The notes under the pieces are model-generated. The model saw only the letters and a list, made by a program, of their open reading frames with translations. It made no database searches and was not told where the DNA came from. A stretch of 64,000 bases of DNA from assembly GCA_033002965.1 (NCBI GenBank), contig JAURVB010013882.1, forward strand, positions 7,501-71,500, in the 5' to 3' direction. The translations under genes were made by a program, and so were the position numbers. This DNA comes from Piper betle (taxonomy: Eukaryota > Streptophyta > Magnoliopsida > Piperales > Piperaceae). Positions 1 through 13,800 of this stretch are shown piece by piece (positions within the stretch are counted from its first letter, which is position 1; each line of letters opens with the position of its first letter).

Positions 1-945
1 TTGAGCGGATTGGCAGCGGCGGGATGGCGTAACCGGCGAACCGTGTTTTTTAAATGCCAGATCTGGGCCGTCCTCGTAACCGGACGGTCCATATCGTACG
101 TGTTTTTTAACTACATCTGGGCCGTCCTCGTAATCGGACGGCCCAGAGCAAAATTAGTTTTCTTTTTTAAAAACAGATCTGGTCCGTCTATATAATCGAA
201 CAATCAAGATTTATGTTTAAAAAAACCCAAAATTCGGCAGTCGTTGGTCGCACGCGGCCCCAAAGTTCAGATCTGCTGTCGCCGCCACGCGGAGGTATTC
301 CGGGCTGGCCTGCGCCTCGACCCATTCCAGCGGCCGTGCGAACCACGGCAGTTGCTCCCGCCTCTCCCACTCCACTCGACACCAACTCGGTCGTCCCCGC
401 CCCGACAGATCACCCCCTCCCCACCGAGGTCACCATGCCACCGCTGTCGACCCCGCCAGGCCACGCACACCCGACCACGCCTCGGTCGGCCCGCCCCCTA
501 TCCGCCGCCTCCCGACTGAGACATGGCGATGGCAATCGAGGCGTCTAGGGCGGGCTGCTAAGGCGGGTTCAAAGTAGAGCGCGGCCGTCCGATTGTGTGG
601 GGGCTACTGAGGTGGGGTCGGGGTGTGCGCGGCTTTGCGGGGGCGACCTTGGTGGGACGCAACAGTGGCGGGGCAGGGCCTGCCTGGCTGGGTCTCAGCT
701 GCAGTGGGACGGCGTCACCGAGAGAGTGTTTTTTTAAATGACAGATCAGGACCGTTGTTATAATAGGACGGGCTAGATAAAAAACGATCTGGTCCGTTGT
801 TGTTATCGGACGGGCCACAACGTCTGTGTTTTTTAACTATCTCTGGGTCGTCCTCGTAATGGGATGGCTAGATCAGAAATTAATTTTCTTAGGTAAAAAA
901 ATTAAATCTGAGCCGTCTTTGTAATCGGACGGTACGTTATAAATT
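1..945. repeat. Arrays of short palindromes flanking a GC-rich core
   Basis: Two arrays (about 1-240 and 725-945) repeat a unit of roughly 60 bases. Each unit has a GTGTTTTTTAA-type lead followed by a palindrome such as GGCCGTCCTCGTAATCGGACGGCC. They flank a GC-rich core (about 240-720) whose open frames are proline/arginine-rich and match no family I know. The palindromes are the same type as those just inside the (TA)n-flanked elements at 26.8, 40.8 and 50.4 kb. This is probably part of one more such element, cut by the window edge; its ends are not identified. Confidence 0.55.
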
Positions 946-1299
946 TTTCTAACCTCTGTTATAAATTTTAAAATAGATGAATGTGAATTGTAAAGTTTAA
1001 ACCATTCCCGCAATAAATTTCAATTTTAAATGAAGTAAATATTTTAATTATGTTCGAGTCCGACTCGAATATCTTTTATGTATTTCGGGTCGACTCGAGC
1101 TCGAATACGAGGAATTATTTTTAAATTATTTAAAAATTGATCGATAATTGAAAACCAAAGAGGCTTAGGGTAAAATTAAAATTTTAAATAATTTAAAAAT
1201 CAAACTAAATGGCAGGATTACCTTAAAAGCTTAATGTTAAGTAAATAAAATAAAAGAAGGGCAATAGCCAATACACACGCACGATTGCCCAACTTAGGC

Positions 1300-2540
1300 G
1301 ACCACCTCATTGCCCGTCGTCCCCAACCTGCTCGACGCCCTCGTCCAATCACCATCTCCAGCTACATTTCCACTGGAAATGTCTCCTGAGCCCTACGCCA
1401 GGCGCTCCTTCCCGTATCCGCTCTCCATCTCTACCCACTCATGGCCCAGTCCGGCGACCCTCCCGATCGCTACACACTCTCCATCCTATTCAAGGTCTGT
1501 ATTATGATCACCACGGCCGCCTTTTCCCCCGGTGCCACGATAAAGTGTGGGGCAGGGGATTTCCCAGGCGCCGCAACAGGGGTGTCAGATTTGTGCAGGG
1601 CGGCGGAATTGGGAACCTGCAGCGCCGCATCGATGTCGGTAAAAGCCGCGCCGGAACTGGGACAGGGGAACTCACAATCCGCGCCGGCGCTGGGACAGGT
1701 GTGTCGGATTTGGGCAGGGGCGACGCATTTGGGCTCCTTCAGCACCGCCGCGACGACAGGATGTAAACTGCAAGTAAGGTGGGGGAACTGGAGAAAGGAT
1801 CGAAGCCAAAGGGCGCGCCTTCAACACCGGGGTCGCCATCTGGGGCGGCGCATTTGGGTCAGGCTGTCTAGGCCGCCATGCGCGTAGCGACCATTTTGGC
1901 GCGCCGGGACTGCGAGAGAACTGGGGGTGGCCAACAGACATGGATGGCAGGGGGAGATGGGGGCGGCGCATTGGGAGGGTTTTCCACGGGATAGTCGATG
2001 ACGCCTGAACCGGCGGGGCCGCTACAGGGGGCGGAGGTTATCGGCGGGACAGTCGATGACGCCTCCAGTGGCGGGTCCGTGGTGGCAGCGGGAGTGGCGG
2101 ATCCGTGGTGGCAGCGGGGGACAGGGTGGGACTCAGTTGCAACAGAGTGCCGAGAGGATGCGATAGGGTGCGCTGGGGGACGTGATAGGGTGCACCTGCG
2201 GAGGCATTAGGGGCGGCTCGGCCTCGAGAGGGTGTGCTAGGGATGTGACAGGGTGCACGTCGCCGACGACAGGGTGCATTGGGGACGCTACAGGGTACAC
2301 CTAAATCGGGACAGGGTGCGCTGGGGATACGAAAGGGTGCCCCTCTGGAGGGACTGGGGCAGCTCGGCCTCGAGATGGTGGGTGCATTGGGGATGCTATA
2401 GGGTACGTCTAAACCAGGACAGGGTGCGCAGCGGAGGCAATAAGGTACGCCATAGCTGCGATTGGGTGCGCCAGGGCTGCGATAGGGTGCACCTCAATTG
2501 GCACAGGGTTAAGGGTTCATGACAGGGTGCGCTCGGCACA
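1300..2540. repeat. GC-rich block with degenerate GGGTGC tandem repeats
   Basis: This is a GC-rich stretch in AT-rich surroundings. From about 2100 to 2540 it becomes a degenerate tandem repeat in which AGGGTGCGCTGGGGA-like and ATAGGGTGCACCT-like units recur every 20-35 bases. Open frames of 60-150 codons cross it on both strands but follow the repeat and show no known domain, so I do not call them genes. Confidence 0.6.
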
Positions 2541-2564
2541 CGAAAGGTGCGTTGGTTACGTGTA

Positions 2565-2885
2565 AACCCTAAATCATAAACCCCAAACCCTGAACTATAA
2601 ACCTCAAACCCGAAACTTTAAATCTGAAACCCAAACCCGAAACTCCAAACCCAAAACCCTAACCCTAGACCCAAAACCCCAAATCCAAAACCCCAAACTA
2701 TAAACCGTAAACCCCAAATCCTAAACTATAAACCTCAAACCCTAAACCATAAACCTCAAACTCTAAATCATAAACCCTGAACTTCAAACCCTAAATCCAA
2801 AACCCCAAACCCTAAACCCCAAACCCAAACCCTGAACCAAAAGCCTTATACCCTAAATCGAAAATCCTAAATCCCTATCCTAGTT
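2565..2885 (+). repeat. Degenerate telomere-like (CCCTAAA) block
   Basis: About 320 bases are built from variants of AAACCCTAAACC, AAACCCCAAACC, ATAAACC and AAACCCGAAAC. The Arabidopsis-type plant telomere unit is CCCTAAA; here few units are exact, so this is an old interstitial telomere-like repeat or a simple repeat grown from a similar seed, not a chromosome end. Unique sequence follows immediately. Confidence 0.75.
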
Positions 2886-4809
2886 GTCAAAAATTCTTTG
2901 TTTTCATCTATTACTTGCCTTCTCCTTTTTATACTCATTCAAAACTCTTCTTTCGTGTTCTACTCGCCTAAAACTCTATATTATCCGATATTTATATTTA
3001 GTTGTTTAAAATAAGTATTTTTTTAAATATTTATATATTAATATTTAAATTTAAAAATTCTTTATACGATTTTTGCTTTTTATAATTTTAAATTGATTTC
3101 AAGATAATTTTAAATATATTTAAAAATTTTTTGTTTAAAGTCAAATGTTTACTAGTATTTGCTTTTCAAATTACTTTATATTTTTCATATATTATTAATT
3201 AAATTAAAATATATTGTCACTTGGAAGTTTAAATCTTTACATTGGGCATTTCAAGTAACTTGACAAAATGATATTTGTCATAAATTTTTAATTAAGAATT
3301 TTTAGATGATTTTTTGCTAAGTTTGCAAATTATAAAATTATTATATATTTATCTATCATACTTTATTGAAAAGAGAAATGTTTAACTGTTTTTTAATGTT
3401 GTATATTTTAAATTTTATTTTTTAATAAAATTTAAAAATTTGTCACGTATTACACGCGCCTAAGCTAATTTTATCTATGCGGTTAATTTTTTAATATTTT
3501 CGATATGTCATATCTCCAAGAGAGCGACAGACAACAGGATATGACACCGTCCCCAAAATTTGGGTGGGGGCGGCCTGAGGAGATATTAAGCGCCAAATGA
3601 TCCGAGACCCTGAAAAATTCCTAATCCGTTGCCCAAACTAGCAAATTGCCCATCCATCTCCCCATCCTTCCCCTCCTGGCTTCGCCCTGCGCCGACCGTG
3701 TCCTCCTTCCCTCCTCCACCGACAGGCTACCTTCATATCTATCGGCAACCTCCATCGCTTGCGTTATACGGTACAAACTGTTTGAATTTTAGGTAAAAGT
3801 TCCATCTCGCATGGTTTTGGCTTTTTAATTGGGGGGATGTTTTGGTGTTTGCAGTTGCATAAATCATTTGGTAGGGGTCTTCGGTGTGATGGAGGAAGTT
3901 AATTCGGTGTGACGGAGGTTGTTAATTTTGCTATCGGGCTGGGGATTGATCGGAGGAGTTTTCAAGAATAGGTATTGGGCTTCCTATTGAATGCTTGAAT
4001 TTTTTGAATTCATATGCGAACAGTTCATGCCTACGAGTGGGAATTTGTTATATAGTTGCTATGAGTTGTATTCTTTTGATGTGAAGTGGTGTGAGCTGTG
4101 TTCAATTAATCAAGTTTGATAGTACCAAGGTTTTTTTATTAGACAGTCTTGGGGTTATAATTAAATCAAGAGTTTTTTTCATTAAAATGTGTTTTTCACA
4201 CATACACACACAACTTATCCTTGAGAGCATTGCTGTCATCCTTAATAAAACGAGGACTGTAAGGAGGGCCTGGTGTTGGGCGATCAGAGACCAAATGAGA
4301 GAGCTGGTGATGGGGTGGCAGAGAATGGGACAGAAAGTGTGGGAGATGGGAGGACTTTGCGGAGATAGGGCATGTGGTTTTGAAGAACGTCACATTAATT
4401 CATCCATGCCTAGCTGGATCGCCAATCACCTGAAAAAAACCAACATGCCTTTCATTGTATATACGACCAACAAGAGTGACAAGGGTGTTAGTGTGAAGGA
4501 GGGCTAGTTGATGTTTATTCAAAAGTAAGGTGGTTAAGGATGAGTTGACCAAATCCTTTGAGAACTGCGGTTGCAATTCTTTTATGGGTTTTTTAAGGAT
4601 AATTTAGTTCTTAATTTTTAAATGAAATTGTTTGAGTCCTCATAACATATTACAACACCTATCTTTATGGTGCAGAATCTCGCTTACATATATTATGCTG
4701 CATTTCTCCATGATGTTTGTACGTCCATCTAGAGCTCAATGCCTTATTTTTTTTAACATTAAATAACACTTCAATTCTTCATAGTTTTTTGGCAGTATCT
4801 GTCCTCCCA
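2886..4809. other. Upstream region of the nuclease gene, no gene seen
   Basis: Positions 2886-3480 are very AT-rich and featureless. At 3509-3586 an ATATCTCC/GGAGATAT inverted pair brackets a GC-rich segment. Positions 3630-3780 are C-rich and could be an untranslated first exon of the downstream nuclease gene, but nothing proves it. The 138-codon frame at 4091-4507 matches no family I know. Confidence 0.4.
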
Positions 4810-7800
4810 ATGATCACATTACCAAATTTTTTCCTTGTGTGGTCACTTCTAATGCTGCAACTTTTTCCCGGAACCGGGGCATGGGGTAAAGAAGGACACT
4901 TTGTTATATGTAAGATTGCTGAGGTAATGTTATATAAACATATTTACTATAGGATGTATTTATTTATAAAAAAATTATTTAGTTTCTATTTTTAATTACA
5001 TGTTTTAATGTTCATTCATGTTAGTTGTGCCACTCATGCTACTCTAGGTTATTTAATTTTCTTTGTATGAAACTTGTTTACTCAACGTGCAAGTGGAAGG
5101 TTTTATCATGGGAACATTGAATGACCTTACTTGACTTTTATGCACTCCTTAGATAGTTATGTCTTGGATCATTGATCATTGCAACTTGCAAGAAGTACCC
5201 GCCTCGCTATCGCCATATTTCCCCCATCTTCATCGTATTCTACCATACCTGCCTATCTGTTGCCATATTCCCCATCTTCATCACCACACCGCCCCCACCA
5301 TCATCACCTTGTTGTCGTCTCTGATCTAGCCAGGTTGTCATTGCCCATCCTCTGTCACCGATGACGGACAATATTTTATTTTAGCAACCTCCTAGTTATA
5401 TTACAATAAGAAGCTTCCCAAGATAAGTGTTAGTTCTATTTTAATTTATGTTTATGTTTTATTAATCAAGGTATTTTAGTCAAATCTTAATTAGGTTTTA
5501 CTTGCTGACGTTTAAGTGAGGGTATATTAGCCATTATGGATTTATTTAAATTAGAGATTATGTTATATATAAGGTCATCATCATGTATTTTTTATGAGAA
5601 CTATTAAGTTGAATATAAGTTGAGTTTTGCATTACTGGCTCATTGCTGCTGCTTCTTGTTTTTCCATTTTTTTCTAGCCTATGTTTTACATTATTACATT
5701 GTTGAAGCCTTTAGTTCAGTTATTGGATTCAATTCACAGGAATCCATCATGACCCCCATTAACGTCGTATTCGGCCGTTGGCTATGGCTTTTGGATCTCC
5801 AAACTCAACTAGCTCCCATGCTCCCGCATTACATGATGTGATTAGTCAATTACAGGTCCCTTACAAGTGGCTACTACTAAATGTCTTGTCAATCTCCTTG
5901 CCAAAACCATTCCAATGATGTCTCGCCTCCTTTAATAAATGCTTCTACCATGCATCCTCACACATCAAGACCTTTGGAAGTTGCTCCGAAAGTTCTGGGT
6001 TCGACTATTCCACTAAAGGCCATGTCGTCTCCCTTTGGCCATTCCTTTTCTAGTCAAGAATATTATTTGAAACATGGAGTAAGGGTTGTGAGATTCTTGA
6101 AACTCTCAAGTATTAGACAATTATTCTCATTCTACCTCTTTTGAAGTTGATACACTTGAAGGTATAAATACTATAGTTGAAGAGACACAAGGGGGCATCT
6201 TTGATTTGGTTATGACAACAGAGCTTGAAAAATCTCCATCGTCATTGGTTGAAAATATTAGAGCTTCATCTAAACTTGACTTGTTAATTGAAAAGCCTCA
6301 TGAGGATCCATATTATTGAGATATTATCAATGATCGCTTGAAGCTTCTGATTCAAAAGCTGATTTGTCAAGTTTGGGTTCAACATTATTGGTGTGATTGG
6401 ATGAATACTTTATCTATCAAATGCAAGTTTATTGTTAACTCTGAGGACAAGTTTTTTTGCAGAAGAAGGGATTGATGACATATAGTTCAACTCATTATTG
6501 TATGATGTAAACTAGACGTCTCATGGTCTTCCTTCAACAAATTTTATGGATGGACTTTGTTCATAACTTGAGGACGAGTTCTTTTCAACCAGGGGAGACT
6601 AATGACAAACAAAATCTTATATTTATTAGTATATTTTATGTTTTTTAGTTATATTAGAACTATCTAGTTGGATAGTTTCTAGTAAAATTAAAAGAAGTTT
6701 CCTATTCTGAAGAGTTTTTATTAGGAAGTTTCTTATTTTAGTTGGAGTCTTATTTAGTTCTTTCCCATTTGAGGATTAAGTCTTGTTTTCCTAGTTTAAG
6801 CCTTATTTTAGTTTGTCCTAGAACTAGAAAAGGGTCTTTTCTCTTCTATAAATATGTGAATCATTATAGGCTTTTGCCATCATTGATCAATTGAGAAGGA
6901 ACAAAGTTTATTTTCTGGTTCCATAATTTGTTTTGTCTTAGTTCTCTATCATTTATCTTTCATCTTCGTTTTTAAAGTTGAAGTAAGCAATTTGAGAAGG
7001 TATAGATTTGTACCATATATCTCTAGTTATTTCTAGGAGTGCATCAAGACTTAATTACCTCTATGATGTCAATAGACCTCTTTTGAGAATTTGGATAGCT
7101 AAGATATACTCTTCCTAAAATGTGGCTTGTTGTACATTAGTGATTAGAAAACTATGCCGAATATTACTGTAACAGTTTAAATGATGCAGAGCAGTCTAAC
7201 CCCTCTTGTCCCTTCAAATTCTGCTTCTACGTGGAGTTGACCTTTGTAAATATCCTCGATATGATAAAACTTATACAAGGAAAAAGAAAGAAGAATACAG
7301 GGAAAAGAAACGCATAATAATATTATTATTTGGGGTTTTATTATTTGGGTCAGTTTTATTAATTGTGTTAGTCTTATTTAAATAATGAAATATATGCAGA
7401 CTTCTTGAAAGCTGCAAAGTCCTTTTTATTATGTGTGCAAGCTGCAAGGCCTTTTGAGTATTCATACTCTAATCCCCTATATATATGTATATCAACTCTT
7501 GTTAAAGGCAGATCTGAATTGAAGAAAAGAAGTTGATTTCAAGTATTATTTTCAGTAGTTTATTTAGTTTGTTTTTAGCTCTCTATTTGGAAGATTAGTC
7601 TTGAATGGGCCTATTCTTCTAGCTGTCTCATCCAGCAGGTTGATCTATTTGATTAACGCTGCATCAAAGTCAAAACCGGAGCCTACTTTCTCCCCTGGGA
7701 GCTGTCCTGTGACCTATCACCATCATCCATCACCACCTCTCCCACCTCTCAGCTGTTTTCCCCTTTTCCCTGCTTATATCTCTAACACACACACCATCAC

Positions 7801-10800
7801 TTGTTCTAGACCTTTTCCTAAAACTTGTTGCTATCTCTTGGTTGTTGCCTGCCCCTTCCCTGTTTATCATCACCATCCACTTCTTGTTCCCTACATTATC
7901 ACCCACCATTGCCATTCCCCTGCCACCTCATCTACCTTTCCAGCACTTCTCTGGCCATCAACCAGCCGTCATCTTTCAGCAGATCTCTTCCCCAGCAACC
8001 CTCGGCTGCACCACATAACTGCCAAGACCCACTTGCACCCTCTTTGACCAATGGGTTCTTTTAACACCAACCATTCCCTTGTCTTAGATGAAGCCTTTCA
8101 GCAATTTCTCGACCAAAAATTTACAGCTGAAGCATTCCAATCTTAGATGGATGCTTTAACCAAACAAATATGGCGTCTTGCCACAGCCCCAACACCTTCC
8201 ATTCCACCACCAAATCCACCACCCATTCCCCGCAGCGGCCTGTTCCTCATTAATTTTAACAGTGCCAGGACCATACTCGCGGACAGGGTTTAGCCTTTGC
8301 ATATTGTCCTCGTCGTGGGGAGCTTCGTGCCCCTCATCGGCATCATCAGGTTCCTCTAGCTGCCTCGTGATCTAATTCCATACAAGAATAAACTACCAGC
8401 TTATGGCACAAATGAGTATGATGATGACCGGGTTGATGAATTTCCTGATCATCCTATTCACGTCACGGGTCGTCACCGGGATCCTATTCCCAACAGATGG
8501 GCCAGTCAATTCCGACATGATATTCCATAATTTCATGGCAATCATAGCGACACTGAATTTTTGGATTGGTTCACTCCTATTGAGCAAGTGTTTCATTCTG
8601 TGGGCATCCCATCTCTTGACCGCATGGGACTTGTGGTAGCCAAGTTCCGCGGTGGTGGTGGTAGCCAAGTTCTGCGGTGGTGCTCTTGCTTGGTGGAGAG
8701 CCCTTTCTGTTCGTAGAGCTCAAGTTGATGAACCAATGGTTGAAACTTGGGAGGAACTGCGAGAAGAGATGAAGATGGCCTTCCTTCCTTTCCGGTACAA
8801 ACAACTGTTTTCTAAACTCTCTAATTTCAAGCAAGGTGCCTTAATTGTTCAGCAGTGTACAAATGCTTTTATACCTTACTGGCTCATAATGAAGTAATTG
8901 AGAGTCATGGTAAATTAGTTCCCATTACTTCTTTGGCTTGAACCCTCACTTATAGGATAAGCTTACGGGGTTTTACTTCCAAATGGTGGAACAAATAGTC
9001 CCTCAAGCAGAAGCTTTTGCCATAGATTCCAACCCTCCCTTACAACAAACCAACTGACCACCCCTCCCCCTACTAGCCACCGATATCTTCCATCCCCTAC
9101 TCCTCCATCACATCCTAACCAAACATCCACTTCACAACCTGTAGGTTGCCTCCTACCGCCCTTCAACCATCTTCCCAACCTTCCAAGGCTGGAATCACTT
9201 GTTTTAAATGCAATAAACAAGGCCACGCAGTCGGCCAGGTTTGTTGAGTGCTGACACTGAAGGTTTTGAAGATTCGTCTCCTTACAATGAGGAGGATTCC
9301 ACTCTATGAGTATATTGATGAAGAGAACCTTTCTGGCATTGAGGGACTTGGCCTTATCACTAGGCCTTTGTTCCTTACCCCGGTCTTCTAAGGAAGATTG
9401 GAGGCGCCACAACATCTTCCTAACCACTTCTTACATCGGTGTTTTGAAGGCCAAAGTAGTTATTGATCCAATCACTAGCGAGATTGTTATTGCGGCTAAA
9501 ACAATCCAGATGTTTAAATTTCCGACAGAATGTCACTCCCGACCTTACAAGTTAGCCTTGTTTTCTAATTCATATACAATGTTGATCTCACAATGTTGTC
9601 TGGTATCTTTCTCTATGGGAGCTCTAATAGACGATATTTGGTGTGATGCCACACCCTTGGAGACATGTCATCTTCTCTTCAAGTGTCCTTGGCAATTTGA
9701 TCATAATCCATCCTGGAGAGAATGTTCTAATGTTTATTTTGTTGTTCTTAACAAAAAAATTCAACCTTCTACCCCAGCAATGGGATGCAGGTACCTCTTC
9801 ATCCTCTTGTCTCGCCAAAGCGAAGATGGAGCATGAGCTCGAAGATGCCAACTGTTGCTATGTTGTGGTCGTACAATGCCTCATTACAACTTCTCATCAG
9901 GATTCTCTGATCACCCTTGACGGTAGTATCTTCTTGAGGAGTTCACCAATGTCTTTCCCAGGGAGCTTCCACCTAGACTTCCATCGGCTAGATCAGTCCA
10001 GCATCAAATTGATCTAGTTCCCATTGCTTCTATTTCTAACCGCCCACACTATCGAATAGCACCCGATCAGCATGAGGAACTCCAACAATAGGTGGAAGGG
10101 CTACTTGAACGCGGTTACGCCCACAAGAGTATTAGTCCATGTGCGGTTCTAGCCCTACTTGTTCATAAAAATGACAGGAGCAGGGGCATGTGTATCGACA
10201 GTCGGGCGGTAAATAAGATTACTATTGGTCAAATCTTTCCTATTCCCCGACTTGTTAATATGCTTGACAATATTTTGGAGCATCGATTTTCTCAAAAATC
10301 AATCTAAAGGGTGGCTACCATCAAATTTGAGGTGGACTCGTATAGGCACTTCATTGAAGTTTAGTAGTCCATACTACCCTCAAACCCATGGTTAGATCGA
10401 GGTGGTAAACAGAACTTTGGATAATATGCTTTAGACTCAAGTGAAGAATTTTGGTCGTTGGGATGCTAATCTTCCCAAAATCGAGTTTGAATTCAATTGT
10501 TCCAAGAACCGGAGCACAGGTTTTTCACCTTTAAAAGTTATTTTGGGAGCTAATCCCAGAGGGCCCTTACAATTGCTTTCCTTGCCCGTCACTAATGATG
10601 TTCCTCTTTGTATTGAATCTTGGATTGATCAACTTACCTCCATTCATGCCCAAGTTCTTTTGAACTTGTAGTCTCCTTATGAGGAATATAAGTTCTATGC
10701 TATCACAAGAGGAGTCTCTCCTTTGATGTTGGTGACCTCATTTGGGTCTATCTTTCTAAAGATCGATATCCTCAAGGACAAATATAACAAGCTCAAGCCA

Positions 10801-13800
10801 AATAAGCAGGACCATGAGCTATCTTGGAAAAGTTAGGTGATAATGCCTATCGGGTAGAACTTCCTCCGGGTTGGAACATGAGTGACACATTCAATGTCGC
10901 CCACTTACATTGTATGGAGAGTTTGAGGCTCCGAACTCGAGGGCGAGGTCTTTCAAAACCCGAGGAGACTGATGCACAACAATCTACCCCTATTGTTCCT
11001 TCAAATTCTGCTTCTACATGGATTGGGGATGACCTTCTTATATATCCTCGATATGATAAAACTTATTCAAGGAAAAACAAGAATATGGGGAAAAGAATTT
11101 GTGTAGTCATTAAAGCGTCTTATTTGTGTAGCCTGTAAATTCTCATGCTAATAATTTGTAGATGTGTAGTTGTCTATGCCATGCTTCCTAGAATCTTAAT
11201 AGTTGTGGAAAGGAATGTGGGTTTGATCCTTTCCATATTGCCTAAAATTTCAAAATGTACTCTTGCAGGGGTTGTTGTCAGTTGATGCTGCTGCTGCTGT
11301 AAAACAGTTATTGCCCAATGAATCAAACGGTGATCTAGCGTCTACTTGCTCTTGGGCTGATGAAATTCGTTACAGAAGGCACTGGCGCTGGAGTAGCCCC
11401 TTGCACTATGTTGACACGCCAGATTATAGATGTAACTACAACTACTCCAGTAAGTATTTTGTGTTGTTAAAAGAAAATAATTTTATCAATAATGACATGA
11501 AACATTTTTCAAAATTATCTTAATTAACAATCATATTTAGTTCAAAGATTTGATCAATAAGTTTATACAAAGTAGCATCTTCTGCCAGGAATAATTGCAG
11601 ACACTTGCGACTTCCAATGATTATTCTCTTGTATTTAGTAGGACCATTAACCATATTTTTACTATTCTTATAATTTAAATTTTAAACAGGAGATTGCCAT
11701 GATTCTGCTGGACATAGTGATAGATGTGTTTCTGGAGCAATATACAATTATTCGGCACAGCTTACAACTTTTTTGGATATTAGTTCTCAATTAAAATGTA
11801 ATTTATTGTTTCTGACCCTTTGGTAAAAATTTTTTCCTCATGAAGCTGGCGACAATCTTTTTGCATGTTGTGCTAATTGAAAATGCATACATGACTGCAG
11901 ACAATCTTACAGAGGCCCTTATGTTTTTATCTCATTTTATGGGGGATATTCATCAGGTATTGTTCCAAGCTCAACTATGGGCTTTCAGAGCTAGCTCTAG
12001 CATCTAATTACTGTCACAATGAAGTTTTAGCTATAGCAATGATGCAATTTGATATTTAGAAATTTTTCTCTAATACTTATTAATGTTCACCTTGCCTTCT
12101 TATCTTCTATTTCCCCTTTATGAAAAAAATGAATGACTCCATTAACCAGCATTATTAGTTTCTCTACTTAAGCCGAAGTTATTTTTGATCCCGATATGGT
12201 CTCTCTTGCACAGTTGGAACCTGTTTATATGCCTTTACAATCATTGATCATTGTAATCTCTTTTTGTATCTCATCCACTGTCTATGACATCTGATATCTA
12301 CTGCATCATCTTAATATAAGTCTTCACTCCACTATCATTCACTGCGAGAGTCTTTTTACCTTCCTAATCTTATTATCTTAATATGGAGTTTTGGAATTCT
12401 TCCTAATGTACAAGAGGAACTCTGTTGGCATTTGTCAAGAAATTGTAGAAAGCCGTCATTTTAGAAAAATGAATGGTATGGACTTTTTTGTCTATCATTT
12501 ACTTTTTGTTCTCATCTGTTGTCAGCCTCTACATGTTGGCTTCACTGGAGATTATGGAGGAAATACCATTGTAGTACGTTGGTTTAGACGGAAGACAAAT
12601 TTGCACCATGTAATTATATTGGGATTTTTTTTCCGAAAAATAAAATATTTCTTGGGCTAGGCAAATGCTTATTTTCATTCAATCGAGTTTAGGCTTTAGC
12701 TGCAGTTTTTTTTGCCCAATGCATGTGCATTGTGTCTTTACTTACAGGTGTGGGATACTATGATAATTGAAGAGGCAGTTAAAAAATGTACAATTCGAAT
12801 CTCTCCATGATGGTCCAAGCCTTAATGAGGAATATATCGGTATGCTATTTCTATTTCATTTCCAATTTTTTATTAAAAATTGATGCTTGTTATTGAAATG
12901 CCACTTATGCTTTTGCATTGTTGGCCCCAAGTCCAGATAAAGAATGGTTGCCATCAAAAAGGGCATCCAGTCATAAAATTTTTTGTCATTAGTAATTGCA
13001 TGAATCCTAATTTTTGTCATTAGTACTAGGTGGATAGAAAAGAAAGAAGAAGAAGAAGAAGAAGAATTGGTCCTTATTAATGAGAAAGAAGTTTGCAAAA
13101 TTGAAATTGTTAGTTAAGGCTCATATAATTGGTAAAAAAATAGAAGACAAATTTGCTCCATGTAATTATATTGTGAATTTTTTCTCAATAATTAACCGTC
13201 AAAACTCATGCTTTTTTCATTAATAAGTCAAATTTTCTTTTCAATATCCTTAGATTAATTGCATCAAATGAAGTTTACACTATTATTATAAAAGACTAAC
13301 TTCTACATATATGGAATGACTAAGAAAGTAGGAATTATCTTTTGGGGATTTTGTTTCATTTTCATGGCTCGAGGCAAATGTTTTGAGAAGGCCCTTTTAT
13401 CTTCCGACCTTTTGGCTGTAAAGATGCTATTGTTGGCTTGTTCAGTGCTTTCCTCTTTGGAAAAGATGTGAGCCAAGACTGAAGGTTGGAAGTAGATTAT
13501 GCAATCAATAGTGTAGGCTTAGGGTTTGTGATAATCTTGCATGCTAACAGATAAATGTAGTTTGTGGATATAGTGATTCACGGGGTTAACATTTGGCAGG
13601 TAAGCTAGGTTTTAAGATTGGATCACATCCTTGAAATAACATCCCTTCTCTAAGAGAGAAGCTTGTTCATGGTTTTTAAGGAGACAAACACATTTACTTG
13701 GGTTGATCCTTTGTCAAACCATTGTTTCCTTATTCTATTGTTTGACAATAGAGCAATGACAAATTTTGATGGAAACCCAACTTAGCTTTTATCTAGAGGT

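Noticed and set aside
4091..4507. 138-codon plus frame upstream of the nuclease gene
   Set aside because: Mixed composition, no family resemblance, and no splice link to the nuclease first exon, which has its own start and signal peptide.
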